Origin: Aurelia coerulea | Lineage: Eukaryota; Cnidaria; Scyphozoa; Semaeostomeae; Ulmaridae | Assembly: GCA_039566865.1 (NCBI GenBank) | Contig: CM076960.1 | Span: 11,570,501-11,634,500, forward strand | Length of the DNA stretch: 64,000 nt | Reading direction: 5' to 3' | Part shown: positions 1 through 11,005 of the stretch, piece after piece | Numbering within the stretch: the first letter of the stretch is position 1 | How the letters are laid out: every line of letters starts with the position of its first letter | Notes under the pieces: model-generated | Databases searched by the model: none | What the model was told of the DNA's origin: nothing | What the model saw: the letters and a program-made list of their open reading frames with translations, nothing else | Translations under genes and position numbers: made by a program

Positions 1-354
1 CTTCTCAATGTCACATTGCAATTTTGGCGGTGATGACACTTCATACATAATAGGCCCATTTCAAAGAAGTTGTGTATGGGAGACAAAAGTTTGTTGTAGT
101 CTATGTTGTTTTGAGCTGACTTGACAATAGGATTTACGAGACAAGGAATTTAGAAAACTAGCTCCCTTTTGTGTGTAAGAAACTCCCTTTTTATCTGATA
201 GGGCGTTTCGGTGACAAATCGAAAAAAGGGCGTTGTCTGAGAGTCTGAAGGGCGTGACCCCAAAAAAAATTCCGGGGCTCTGCTCGCACTTTGCGCTTTG
301 CGCTTGTTAGTGCGTACATCTGATTTTGGGCTGGATCCGCCCCTGCTTTTTTTA
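1..354. other. no gene; fragment of a dispersed repeat
   Basis: I see no supported gene here. About 226-300 carries a GC-richer segment (GGGCGTTGTCTGAGAGTCTG, then GAAGGGCGTGACCCC) that resembles 61240-61330 in the same order, so it is probably a piece of a dispersed repeat that truncated the 5' side of the neighbouring Penelope-like fragment. Confidence 0.4.
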
Positions 355-1206
355 TTGCGACTCTTCACATCCACAGAAATGCAAAGATTCAATCCCATTC
401 TCCCAATTCCGCCGTTTACGTCACCTCTACTCATCAGAACAAGATTTTCAAGACAAAACAGAAGAAATTTCAACACTTTTCCACAACAGCAACTATTCAC
501 CCAACATCACTGCATCTGCCATTGCCAAAATATCAAAATTAACACAAGAAGCCTCCTTAGTCCCAGTCAACAACCAAAGCACCAAAGAACGAATTCCACC
601 CTCACATTTCATCTGCTCAACAAACTAGTGAAATGTATTATCTACAACAACTTCCATATACTCATCGATGATGACGAAACCTCTGACATATTCCGTTCTC
701 CTCCCCTTATGGCGTACAGACGTGACAGAAATTTAAAAGACCTCCTAGTACAAACAAAGTTGCCTTCATCTGCCAAACCATTTGGAACTTCGCCATGCAA
801 CCATCCTAAATGCCGCATATGCACTCACATCAATCCTTCTATAACAGTCTCTAACAACGACAAGTTCTTCCATATCAATGCACATTTCTCCTGTTCATCT
901 GCCTGCCTAATCTATTGCATTTCCTGTAAAGTGTGTGATATGTTATACATTGGAGAAACTTCAAGACAACTGAATGCCCGTTTTGATGAGCACCTCCGCA
1001 ATTTGGAAAAGAAGGTACACCTCCAGGATGCTCGCAAGTACGACCCTGACTCTACTATTTCTCTGCATTTCAATTCTGCTTGCCACACCATCAATGATAT
1101 GACTATTACTGGACTTTCTTTTGCATCCACGGACTCTATCAAGCGAAAAACTCTAGAAAAACGTATCATTTTTAAACTTGGAACTCTTATCCCCGGCAGG
1201 ACTTAA
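355..1206 (+). pseudogene. Penelope-like retroelement, 3' fragment with GIY-YIG domain
   Basis: Penelope-like elements encode a reverse transcriptase followed by a GIY-YIG endonuclease. Only the part downstream of the RT palm is left. In frame 2, about 355-625 encodes a post-RT segment (HPQKCKDSIPFSQFRRLR). The reading then passes to frame 1, which encodes FRSPPLMAYRRDRNLKDLLV, a Cys/His-rich stretch (CNHPKCRICTH) and the GIY-YIG core (LIYCISCKVCDMLYIGETSR with a downstream RFDEHL). The two halves are in different frames, so there is a frameshift near 600 and the copy is dead. No RT catalytic core lies upstream; the element is 5' truncated. The stop is at 1204-1206. The assignment rests on recognised family motifs, not on a search. 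Confidence 0.75.
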
Positions 1207-1571
1207 TAAACAGTTTTCGTATCTTTCATAAATATGTAGCTAGGTCTTTCTCTTTCATTATTTTGTTTATTTATTTGTCTATTTATTCTTTTGTCGATCT
1301 GTCTATCTATTTATTTCTTTTACTTGGTTTTTTTATTTGTCTGTGCTTTTTAATTCATATCTATTCTTTTATTTGTGCGTATCACGGCGCATTCAATTTC
1401 TCATCTGACGTCAAAGTCTGTTGGCATTCTCTTAATCCTTCCAATATCATTCGAATTTGCTATTCTAATCTATCTATTCAGACACTGTTCCTTTACCTTA
1501 CTTTCACACCTGATTAAAAGCAAAGTACGAAAGGTTTTGTTTTATCAATTTCTCAGTACATTGTCGTTTTA
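1207..1571. other. pyrimidine-rich AT spacer
   Basis: No gene. About 1264-1400 is a T-rich run with repeated TTTATTTGTC/TCTATCTATT words, probably the decayed microsatellite-like 3' flank of the Penelope fragment. Confidence 0.4.
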
Positions 1572-2489
1572 TTAAAGTGCTAATGCAACGAAATTTTCGA
1601 ATGTCTTGTTTTAACCTAATCTAAGACATCTTTATGCACTGATTATCATGCTGAAAACAAATTTAAAATCGGATGCGTGAATGTCTTTTTATTGCAAGTC
1701 AAAGTTGGAGATTTTGGCAGATCGCGTGCGAATTTTTCCTGTTAGCCCATGACGTATGAAGTAGAACGCCACTTTGAATGGAACAATAGGATCCGTTCAT
1801 CACTACAAATTCACATGGCGAGAAAAGCCGAGAGCAGAAAAGAGTCTTGGAGAAAAGCACTGTGTTGCTGGCGATGGCTCTACTTTGATTAGCTGTGGAA
1901 ATAGCCAGTACACCGAGGGAGTGTTATTTCATTTATTTTTCGATCAAGGAAAAGCGAGACATCTGAAATAGCCCTTCGAAGATCGTAGACAGGTGAGCGA
2001 CGATTTAGGCTATTATTAGGCCAATTTGAATTACGCGTTTGTTGTTTTGTACTTTTATAGATTGACGTCAATCGTAGAATTTATTTTCTCCAGTTGTTTA
2101 CTTTTAATTACTGTCATTTTCAGACGAGTCGAAGTGCCATGACTCCCTCAGCTTCCACCTGAACAACAGCACAGAGTGACGACAAATTTGATAAAGCTCG
2201 ATTGAAGGAATTGCCAATAAAGAAGGCCAACCACCCGACGACGAAGTTTGGAGTGGTGATTGCGAAAATTGCCAGTCATACAAAGCTAGCTACAAGACCT
2301 AGCAAGCAAATTGCAAAGAACAGCAGAGCTTCATGCAGAAATTGAACAGGTATTTTCTTTTCTATTCTAAGAAACAGATTTGTGTTTTAGTCATACATTT
2401 GCTCCCAGGAAATCATCAAATCAAGTACTAAAAAGAAATAGAATGTCAAATATGCAGTGCAGTTATTTGAAGTTGTCACATTTTGAGTG

Positions 2490-2760
2490 GGATATTTTTT
2501 TCCTTGAGAAACTAAGAATTTAGGCCAGTACTGAATGTTTCTTAAAATTATGAGATCTGCACCCTCCTGAACATTCCAACAGAAGGTGTTTTGAAGCATT
2601 CCAATGTTTAGACATTACTCAGGACTTTCCAAGTGATATGATACAGGAAATAAGTGAAAATAAAGACAAATATACTGGAGTTTCTTAATTTTTTGGCAAT
2701 CCGAGTCTGAAAGTCTTTTCTTTGAAACATTTGCTGCTTCCTCAAGCCAGATAATCTTGA
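2490..2760. repeat. dispersed repeat R1, copy 1
   Basis: This stretch (GAGAAACTAAGAATTTAGGC through TTCTTAATTTTTTGGCAATC) reappears diverged at 16800-17160 and 19575-19890. Shared landmarks in order are AAACTAAGAATTT, GCCAGTACTGAA, CCAATGTTTAGACATT and TTTTTTGGCGATCTGAGA. It has no coding potential and is probably a MITE. Confidence 0.6.
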
Positions 2761-3037
2761 TATCAAACTTTGTTTGATTGCGATACATCATTTTTCACCT
2801 TCCTGAAAATATCATTGGATTACTTTCATCCACTTTTTCCACAGAAAATGAACAAGAATGCTTATTAGTCAGGTTGCTATGGGGATTCACACTGGAAATA
2901 TTTGCGGGCGATTTAATTTTTGGTTTAAAACATACCTTAGACCTTCATGATGATGTTTTTAGTGGTTGGACGCCTTCAAATTACTTCAGTGGCGCCTCCA
3001 ATCGAAGTTTAATCAGCGCTGCTTTGGGCCTATCTGC

Positions 3038-3240
3038 GGGTCCATCTCGTTATTCCGACATCTCTATTTTCCGACATCCCATTATTCCGACATCTCCATA
3101 TTCCGACATCCCGTTAATCCGACATTTCTATGTTTCAACATCTCGTAATTCCGACACCTCCATATTCCGACATCCCGTTATTCCGACATTTCTATGTTTC
3201 AACATCTCGTAATTCCGACATCTCCATATTCCGACATCTC
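3038..3240 (+). repeat. MULE left terminal inverted repeat
   Basis: Built from short repeats of TTCCGACATC with variable spacers (CTCCATA, CCGTTAT, CTCGTAA). An internal direct duplication of about 65 bp starts at about 3093 and again at 3158. It pairs with 5465-5730. Confidence 0.85.
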
Positions 3241-3723
3241 GCTTTTCTTAAAGGCTGTAGCACAGGGTTTTTTTTACGATATTTTCATTAAAACAAAAGA
3301 ATTTTTGTGAAGGATGTCCGGATTTTTGGAATGTGCATGCCCCTTGGTCAAATTAATCAAATTCAAAGAAAACGGCCCTAAGCCTCGTGGTCCTCCTCTA
3401 ATGGTGAATGTGTGAAATGCGTAGCTTCTGCTCTTTGTCTCGTAAACCTTTTCTTCTACCCGATAATGGTTCTACTCGTAGGCTGCTGTCATTATTGCAT
3501 TCTTGAATTGTCTCGGGGGTAATTCGTACTCTAAAAACTATTTAGCTGCCCGCTCAATCTGACAAGAGCTTCAAAAATCTCTCCCCCAACGGTTTTTGGG
3601 TGTTAACTTTTTGATGGGGACAGGTGTCAGTCCTTTCATGGTGAACTTTATTAGGTGCATTTCTGAATTGAAGTCAGTTCTCTAGTTCTTGGCAAAGAGG
3701 GTGTTCGATTGACGATTGGAATC

Positions 3724-5172
3724 ATGGCTGACGCGCGTTTTCCGAAAGTAATGAAAGGCAGCAGAGGTGGAAAAGTATTGCTGCACCAAGGATACAAGTA
3801 CCAAAAGAACAAGCAGCGTGGCATTAATATCTATTGGCGCTGTTGGAAAGAAGATTGCAGAGCAAGTCGTAAAACGAACAACTTTGATGTGAACAATCAT
3901 GATGAACGAGATATAATTATCGTAGACGTTGGAATCCATAACCACCAACAGGACGAAGCTGTCATTGCCAGGGAATCTATTGTCAACGAGATCAAGGCAG
4001 CAATTGAAAATGACCCAACTGCTCCTGTTAAAAGGACATACGATAACACTGTCTCTAGAATTTATCGTCAAGGTGGTGGAGATAGACCCACAAATGTTCC
4101 TGAATTCCACAACATCAGAGCGCAGCTAAATCGGGCTAAAAGCAGTCTGTTGCCTGATATTCCACATAATATTGAAGATGTCAACATTGATGGAGACTGG
4201 GCTGAGACATGGCGAGGATTGAGGCATTTGGTTGCTCTTGATAATGACTGGGGAATCGCTGTTTTTGGAACCGATGAAAATGTGGAACTGTTAGGAAATT
4301 GCACAGAGATGTATGTCGATGGGACATTTAGAACTGCACCATTCCCGTACAACCAGTTTTTCACAATCCATGGTGAAATCAACGGAAGAGTGTTATGCTG
4401 TGCATCTGCCTTGATCAGCGATAAGACTATTGCGACATACAGGCAGGTCTTTCAAGTGTTGAAGAGAAAAATCCGAGAAATTACTGGTCATCGTTGGAGA
4501 CCAAGGCGTGCGATTTCTGATTTTGAACAAGCCATCATAACGGCCTTTGAAACAGAATTCCCCGACGCAAGATTGTGGGGTTGCTATTTTCATTTTTCTC
4601 AAAGTCTCTGGAGAAGGATTCAAGAGTTAGGCCTAAGCGCAGCTTACAGAAATGATCGTCATCTGAAGCTAAATTTACGCAAAGTGATGGCATTAGGGTT
4701 CATACCTCTTGCACTAGTTCGATTGAATTTTGAAAGGCTGCGTAATAGCAGGAGAACCCATCGTTTATTCAACCGTTACCCAGGGCTACAAGAATTCTAT
4801 AACTATTTCAGGAACAACTACATCAATGGTAACTTTCTGCCCAGAATATGGAACGTGTATGATAGGGCCATGGAGTTTCGAACAAACAATTTTGTGGAAA
4901 GTTTTCATCGAAGGTGGAATAGTGCAGTTGCTGTCAGACACCCCTCCTTATGGAATTTCATTCGCGTTCTGAAGGATCAACAATCCATCAATGAGGCCAG
5001 CATACAAGGGATGAGGAATGGCAATCCTGCTCCTCCAAGGCGCAGAAAGTGGCGCTGTCTTGAAGAAAGAATTCAAGAAATAAAGCGACAATATCAAAAT
5101 GGTGACAGAAACTTAGATGAGTATTGGAGAGCTATTTGCCATTGCACTGCTCAGAAACTCTTCACTTTTTAA
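3724..5172 (+). CDS. MULE transposase with FLYWCH-type zinc finger
   Basis: A 482-residue uninterrupted protein. The DDE transposase catalyses excision and insertion of the element. Residues about 13-78 form a FLYWCH-type zinc-binding module (KVLLHQGYKYQKNK, YWRCWKEDC, then HNH). The MULE catalytic domain follows: first Asp in MYVDGTF (D199), second in AISDFEQA (D266), a WGCYFHFSQ Cys/His segment, and the Glu in NNFVESFHRRW (E392). The ATG at 3724 has a strong context (A at -3, G at +4), while upstream in-frame codons give only TTG. No stop or frameshift is seen, so the copy may still be functional or recently active. Residues 455-482 have no recognised domain. Confidence 0.9.
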   Translation: MADARFPKVMKGSRGGKVLLHQGYKYQKNKQRGINIYWRCWKEDCRASRKTNNFDVNNHDERDIIIVDVGIHNHQQDEAVIARESIVNEIKAAIENDPTAPVKRTYDNTVSRIYRQGGGDRPTNVPEFHNIRAQLNRAKSSLLPDIPHNIEDVNIDGDWAETWRGLRHLVALDNDWGIAVFGTDENVELLGNCTEMYVDGTFRTAPFPYNQFFTIHGEINGRVLCCASALISDKTIATYRQVFQVLKRKIREITGHRWRPRRAISDFEQAIITAFETEFPDARLWGCYFHFSQSLWRRIQELGLSAAYRNDRHLKLNLRKVMALGFIPLALVRLNFERLRNSRRTHRLFNRYPGLQEFYNYFRNNYINGNFLPRIWNVYDRAMEFRTNNFVESFHRRWNSAVAVRHPSLWNFIRVLKDQQSINEASIQGMRNGNPAPPRRRKWRCLEERIQEIKRQYQNGDRNLDEYWRAICHCTAQKLFTF

Positions 5173-5332
5173 AAACTCTTGACTTGACTGTTTTATCGAT
5201 TGTTATAGTTGTATTTATCATTAATTTCTAGCTTTTTTTATAATCTCATGTCATTTGCTAATGCTTGAATTCTTTTCAATTTCTGTTTCAAATACTGTTA
5301 ATCCGGTGCCAAACATAAGTTTGAAGTAAAAT

Positions 5333-5438
5333 TCCCAAATTAGATGTCATCTGCAAATGCCTGTGGATAACAAAATAGAAGTGTTTTGCAAATGAATTTT
5401 GCATTATCGCAAATCTCACGTGACATCTAGTTTGAGAC
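5333..5438 (+). mobile_element. short MITE (family of about 110 bp), copy 1
   Basis: A small inverted-repeat element inside the MULE downstream of the transposase stop. Inward-facing ends read AAATTAGATGTCATCTGCAA and GCAAATCTCACGTGACATCT. Related copies are at 57708-57824 and 62301-62412. Confidence 0.55.
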
Positions 5439-5464
5439 CTACTTTATGAGCAGGAATATTGGAA

Positions 5465-5730
5465 TATAAGGCGTTGAAATAACGGGAGGTCGGAATATCG
5501 AGACGTCGGAATATCGAGATATATGTGCATGGGGATTAACGCGGGAAAAACACCTATATTTAATGTGTCGGAATATTGAGATGTCGGAATATCGAGATAT
5601 ATGTGTATGAGTATTAAAGCGGGAAAAACACCTATATTTAATGTGTCGGAATATTGAGATGTCGGAATATGTAGATGTCGGAATAATGGGATGTCGGAAA
5701 ATAGAGATGTCGGAAGAACGAGCTGATCCC
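5465..5730 (-). repeat. MULE right terminal inverted repeat
   Basis: Reverse complement of the left arm. It contains a 78 bp direct duplication (units start at 5505 and 5583) with the shared word CGGGAAAAACACCTATATTT, plus repeated GATGTCGGAATAT words. Confidence 0.85.
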
Positions 5731-6080
5731 CTGTGGTTTCAGTGTATTTTCAAGGCGTTTAATCACGATTACGGGTAGGGGGCAACCAATAAGTTCTCGA
5801 GAAATATGACATACACTTTTGCTGTCATCTGACATTACTTCCGCATGTTGAAATGTCTTGATCAGCCTTCAAAAGGCATGGTTTCATATTCAGTTTCGTA
5901 TATTTTAAATTCACTACATAAAATTTATAATTTACTATACCAACAAATAACTAAACTACAAGGAGGTATGACAATATTACAGGAAATTAATACAACTAGG
6001 CTTGCCGCGCGTCGCCTACGGTGCCGCGCTGGCCCGCCGTCGTAATTGGCATTCAAGTGTATGGAAAGTGAAGTTTACGT
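5731..6080. other. host repeat resuming after the MULE; spacer
   Basis: 5731-5860 matches the reverse complement of 18006-18140 (for example GTTTCAGTGTA and CACGATTACGGGTAGGGGGC), so it is the right half of the repeat the MULE entered. The rest is AT-rich with a short GC-rich stretch near 6003-6045. No gene. Confidence 0.7.
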
Positions 6081-6232
6081 TACCCTGGGTACCAGAGCCT
6101 GAAAAATTAAAAGGAAATTGACAAATTTGGCAAAGGAAAAGAGAAGGAAGAAAGGTGGTAAGAAAGAAACTTTCTTTCCTTCTTTACTTTCTTTTATTTT
6201 TTTATTTTATTATTTGGCTCTGGTACCCAGGT
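6081..6232. mobile_element. 152 bp MITE with 10 bp target duplication
   Basis: Perfect inverted ends CCTGGGTACCAGAGCC and GGCTCTGGTACCCAGG enclose a purine-then-pyrimidine AT-rich core. The direct repeat AAGTTTACGT flanks it (6071-6080 and 6233-6242). A target duplication of 8-10 bp suggests a MULE- or hAT-related non-autonomous element. Confidence 0.8.
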
Positions 6233-6242
6233 AAGTTTACGT

Positions 6243-7101
6243 GCGCCAGTTACTAAGGAAGAGATGTGTACATATATAAATATTCTATCTATTTTCCCAA
6301 GTTGGGGGGGGGGGGTGTTTTCTGTTCTGTTTTGTTCCTCAAATTCTAGATTACCTTTTTGGGTCTCAAATATGGGAGACAGTAAAACAACAGGTAAAAT
6401 ATTATTTACAACCAAAGTAAGATCAAGTAACATTACTAAAATCAAAATATTGAAATTTCCAAATAAGTTATGAACAATCTAATCAGTCGGGGCACTTGTC
6501 CACGGATTTAAGATGCTGACTTCATAAATTTTAGTAGTGTTGGGTCAGAGAAAATATTTTTCGACATCTATTTTCATGCTAGGAATTATCATGTTGGGTT
6601 GATGCTTGGTACCCCAGCATAAGCACAAATATGCTGAATATACCTTAGGATGGGGTCTATTTGGTACTCTCTATCCCTCTGTTAACTGTTTATATCTTCT
6701 CCATGCTGAATACTTTCAATAATTCTGCAGACCTTTAAGAGCTCCTCGATCTATCCAGTTGACACGTTGGCCAACATCTTCTCTTCTTGCTCTCATTATC
6801 GTATTTTTTCTCACTCCTTCACTATCTCTTGTTTGCCTGCTTTGCTCTTACTGCCTTCTGTGCGCTCTCTGCTTGTTTTCTTTTTCTCTTAGTTTTAACT
6901 GTGTACTCTAAATGATTTAGATGCCCACATTGCGCTCTCGTGCCTTCGCTACTCTCGTTGATTTAGTTCCCCCTTTTTTGCTTTGTTGTTCTTTGCTCAC
7001 CAGGGATAGGGAGACGCGTTTGTATCAAATGTTCAATTGTTGTCATAGTTGTCGTCTCATGGTTAATATTTAATTGGATCATGTTGCAGCTACGAATCTT
7101 G
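6243..7101. other. no gene recognised
   Basis: AT-rich DNA with a G run at 6305-6316 and a pyrimidine-rich stretch at about 6770-6900. I see no coding region, RNA gene or clear repeat. Confidence 0.5.
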
Positions 7102-7109
7102 TTTTCATT

Positions 7110-7271
7110 CAGGTACGTAGGAAGCATCTCAAAATTGGGGGGGGGCACAACACTTCAATGGCGTTTTCATTAAGCTAAATGGGCACTTCCTAAAAATAAA
7201 AAGGGAATGTATTTTTATTGCAAAATATTGGGGGGCACGTGCCCCCAGTGCCCCCGGTTCATACGTCTCTG
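7110..7271. mobile_element. hAT-like MITE (162 bp)
   Basis: Ends are CAGGTACGTAGGAAGC on the left and, read inward from the right, CAGAGACGTATGAACC. The candidate 8 bp target duplication is TTTTCATT (7102-7109) and TTTTCAGT (7272-7279), one mismatch. The interior holds G-rich and C-rich runs. CAG-type ends with an 8 bp duplication fit the hAT superfamily. Confidence 0.6.
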
Positions 7272-7425
7272 TTTTCAGTTTGCCGGGAAAGTCTTCCACT
7301 GACGTTTACAACCGATGCCAGGGCCTATACTCAACCTCTCGATAAGAGTTCATAACAATGGCGTTTTGGTATTTTATATATCAATTTGCCACAATGAATA
7401 TTTACATGTTTTATAACAAAAATAG

Positions 7426-10400
7426 ATACAATGCTCTGACATTTCTGGAGAAGGCGTGACACCATCATCTCCTTCAGAGGTGTCAGTTCCATGCTCATCT
7501 AATCCAATCGGTTGTTCAAGTTTAGGATTATCAAGGGCTAGTATACTTTCTGAATCTTCGAAAGAATTTTCAACTGATGTATCTTTTCAGTCGGTTGCGT
7601 CCAATGATGTTGATAAATTATTTGATTTGAGAGCCAAGTATCCTAACAATCCCTTTTTAGGGTTCCTGAACATAAATAGTCTGAGGAACAAAATTATAGA
7701 TTTACGAAATATTGCTGATAAATGCCTTCCCGATGTGTTGCTAATAGAAGAGACAAAACTGAGTGCTGAATTTAAGACTGAACTTTTTCTTTTAAATAAC
7801 TACCAGCCCCCAATGCGACGTGACAGAAATGAACATGGAGGAGGTCTCATGCAATATACCAGGAGAGGAGTTGTATGCAATAGGCTAAATATATATGAAT
7901 CTACTTCATTAGAATTATTATGCTCTGAACTAATAGTTTGCAAAAAGAAATGGATTATATTTGGTGTTTATAGGCCCCCTGATTCAAATCTAGATACTTT
8001 CTTTGCTAATTTATCGGTTTCTTTGAACAAGGCGCTAGATAAATATGAAAATGTAATAGTGATTGGAGATGTTAATATCAATACTCATGATACGCAACAC
8101 CCTGGATACAATAAACTTGCATCCTTTTGTGATGTATTTGGGTTATCAAACTTGGTTACAGCAAAAACATGCTTCACAAAAGATCACAGCTCTTCCATTG
8201 ATGTAATTCTTAGCAACAAACCAAGGAGCTTTCTAAATACCTCTGTATTTGAGACTGGTCTTAGTGATTGTCATGGTCTTGTAATTACATCAATGAGGGC
8301 AATGATTGCTAGGCTCAAACCTAAACTAATTAGATACCGTAGTTATAAAAGGTTTGACCCCAAAAAGTTTCTTCAAGATGTCAAGAAAGCCATTTTTAAA
8401 TATTATGCGAATGATCCTGATATATCCTATGACAGCATAACTAGTACTTTCCGAAACTTGGTTGAAAAACATGCGCCGTTAAAATCAAAAGTTCAGAGAG
8501 GAAACTCGGCCCCTTTTATGACACCAGAATTGAATAGGGCAATTTACACTCGATCTAGATTGAAAAAGAAATATAACAAAAATCCCACATATGAAAATAA
8601 GACAAAGTTTAAAAAGCAACGTAACAAATGTGTTGCACTGCGGAGAAAAGCCATCAAAAATCATTTTAATAAAGCTACTAAAAATGGTCTGATATCTAAT
8701 AAAGCTTTTTGGGATCTTGTCAAACCATTTTTATCCAACAAAGGAGCACTAGTTGGCTCAGATATCTCTCTTGTTAAAGACAAAAAAATCATAACCGATG
8801 ATAAAGAATTAACTGAATTATGTAATGATTATTACGTAAATATTGTAGAGAACACTAGTGGTAAGAAATGATAGGGACATCGTTAGATTGATCGTAGAAA
8901 AGCACAAGAACCACCCAAGTGTTATAGCCATAGTACAAAACCCAGATTGCAATGTTGAAACCTTTTCTTTCAAGGAAATAGAAGCTCGGGATGTTGCAAT
9001 ATTGTTAAAAAGTTTGGATGGGAGAAAATCCACAGGTGAGGATCAAATACCCCCAAAACTAGTATCACTTGCTGCAAATGAGCTTACAATTCCATTAACC
9101 AATACTGTAGTATACGCAATTTTAGATTTCCAGAAAATGCGAAAAAAGCAGCGGTTTGCCCCTTGGACAAAGGGGAGCTGAATCGCACTGTTGAAAGAAA
9201 TTATCGTCCTGTCAGTGTTCTAAATACTTTTTCAAAAATTTACGAAAAAGCCTTAAAACAACAGCTTATCTCACATCTAGATAAAACACTCTCTATTTTT
9301 ATATCGGCTTACAGAAAAGCATACAGTACATAACATGTGTTGATAAATCTAGTGGAAGAATGGAGGGCAAAACTTGACAAAGATTTCGTCGTAGGAGCAA
9401 TCTTCATGGATCTCTCAAAGGCCTTTGACTGTATTCCACATGATCTAATCATAGCAAAATTACATGCATACGGTTTTGATGAAAATGCGTTAGTTCTTAT
9501 ATATTCCTATTTAAAACGTCGAAAACAATGTGTCCGGATAAATAATTCAAATAGTTCCTTAAAATATGTTGTATCAGGAGTTCCACAGGGTTCTGTGCTT
9601 GGTCCAATTTTATTTAATTTCTTTATAAATGATCTTTTTCTGAATATAAAGCAGGCAACCCTTCATAATTATGCTGATGATAATACACTTTCATATTTTT
9701 CCAAAACTATGCCCGAGCTTCTCAGAGTTTTGGAGAATGAAAGCAATGTTGCTTTAACTTGGCTAGAACAGAATGAAATGATTGCTAACCCTGAGAAATT
9801 TCATGCTTTGTTAGTAAGAAAGGATCGGAAAGATACTAGTGGACAAAATATAAGCTTTCAAGGTCATGAAATCAAATCAGAAGAAACTGTAAAACTTTTG
9901 GGAGTTACTCTGGATAACAAATTGAGCTTTGATAAGCACATATCAAATCTTTGTAAAAACGCTGCGACACAACTAAACGTTTTGAAAAGACTGAGATCAT
10001 TTATTGGTTTTGAGCAGAAAAAGGTACTTGTACAAAGCTTTGTTTACTCTAACTTTAATTATTGTCCGTTAGTTTGGTATTTTTCTTCAATGAAGTCGCT
10101 TCATAAAATTGAAAAGTTACAAGATCGTGCACTAAGATTTCTTTACAATGATCATAAGAGCTCATATGATGATTTGAGACAAAAGTCAGGAAGATGTACT
10201 ATGCAAGTCTCGCGTCAAAGAACTCTTTGCATTGAAATTTACAAAAAAATTGAATAATCTAAATCCACCATTCATGAAAAATTTCTTCAAATTCAGATCT
10301 TCGCAATATTCTACCAGAAATCCTTATGACTTAAAACATATAAAACCAAATCAAGTAACTTTTGGTTCAAACAGTCTTGAGTCCGTTGGCCCTCAAATAT

Positions 10401-10645
10401 GGAATCACCTACCAATCAAAATGAAATCCGCAGAAAACTTGAAAAGCTTTAAACTTTTGATAAAGCAATGGAATGGCCCAAAATGCAAATGTAGCGCCTG
10501 CAGTAGTTTTAATTTTATTCAGCATTAAGTTTCTTATACATTTTAATTTCATTCGATTTAGATTAGTTAACTTTGTATATATTGTATATATATTGTTTAG
10601 CTATGTAAATATCGAATTAAAATAAATGAACAACAACAACAATGC
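7426..10645 (+). pseudogene. CR1/L2-group LINE, family A copy 1 (ORF2 relic)
   Basis: Remains of ORF2 of a non-LTR retrotransposon. 7456-8871 encodes the APE-type endonuclease (FLNINSLRNKI, IEETK, FGVYRPPD, VIGDVNIN, GLSDCHGLV) and the linker to the RT. 8858-9181 is the next segment in another frame. 9337-10257 holds the RT core (IFMDLSKAFDCIPHD, SGVPQGSVLGPILFN, NYADDNTL, LLGVTLD), and 10232-10528 the C-terminal end (WNGPKCKCSACSS). At least three frame changes and a stop near 9331 mean it is dead. The 3' end is an AACAACAAC tail at about 10630. ORF1 is missing. It is the same family as 33.2-44.05 kb, with diverged codons. Confidence 0.85.
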
Positions 10646-10659
10646 AAAATTAAATGTTC

Positions 10660-11005
10660 AAAACGTAAGATAAACACTGCTATTTACAGTGGCAAGAATA
10701 GCATTAAAAGGTGAAGCTGACCATATTTCCATAATGGTCCCCTTAGAGGATGCTGTATAACAGAAATATGTAGGAGAAAAGGAAATACAGAGCTGCATGT
10801 GTGTTTTCAATATGGTCCTTTGTAGAAGACATATATGTCATTTTCCTCTTTCTGTATATTTTAGAAAAAGTTCTCTTTGGTCTTATGTTTGAATGCATTG
10901 ATATTGTTTGTTGATTTCAACTCAGATGGAAGACTATTCCATGTTTTGGCCCCAGATAAGATAGGCATTTGTTTCCAGTTTAATTCAGCGGAATGGAAAT
11001 TCTAA
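10660..11005 (-). pseudogene. LINE 3' fragment, family D-like
   Basis: Minus-strand reading of 10870-11000 gives a typical L2-group C-terminal sequence (GAKTWNSLPSELKSTNNINA). The rest toward 10660 is its 3' UTR. It lies tail to tail with family A copy 1. No RT core remains. Confidence 0.6.

Larger units (their letters stand above)
3038..5730 (+). mobile_element. MULE (Mutator-like) DNA transposon, apparently intact
   Basis: A 2693 bp element with one transposase gene (3724-5172) between long inverted repeats. The outer 75 or so bases of the arms are almost identical; reading inward, both show CTCGTT, TTCCGACATC, TCTATTTTCCGACATCCC and ATTATTCCGACATCT. The flanking host repeat is present without the element at 18030-18440 (inverted), and that copy defines the edges. 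The inserted site lacks about 125 bp that the empty copy has, and I find no clean target duplication. Bases 3241-3723 and 5173-5464 are non-coding flanks of the gene. Confidence 0.85.

Noticed and set aside
1750..2350. Two-exon gene starting MTYEVER
   Set aside because: Second exon has stops in the joined frame; the region pairs with 20.3 kb as an inverted repeat, so it is more likely transposon arm sequence.
2778..3212. 144-residue frame
   Set aside because: It translates the host repeat and the MULE terminal repeats; the repeated SDISIFRHP peptide is just TTCCGACATC.
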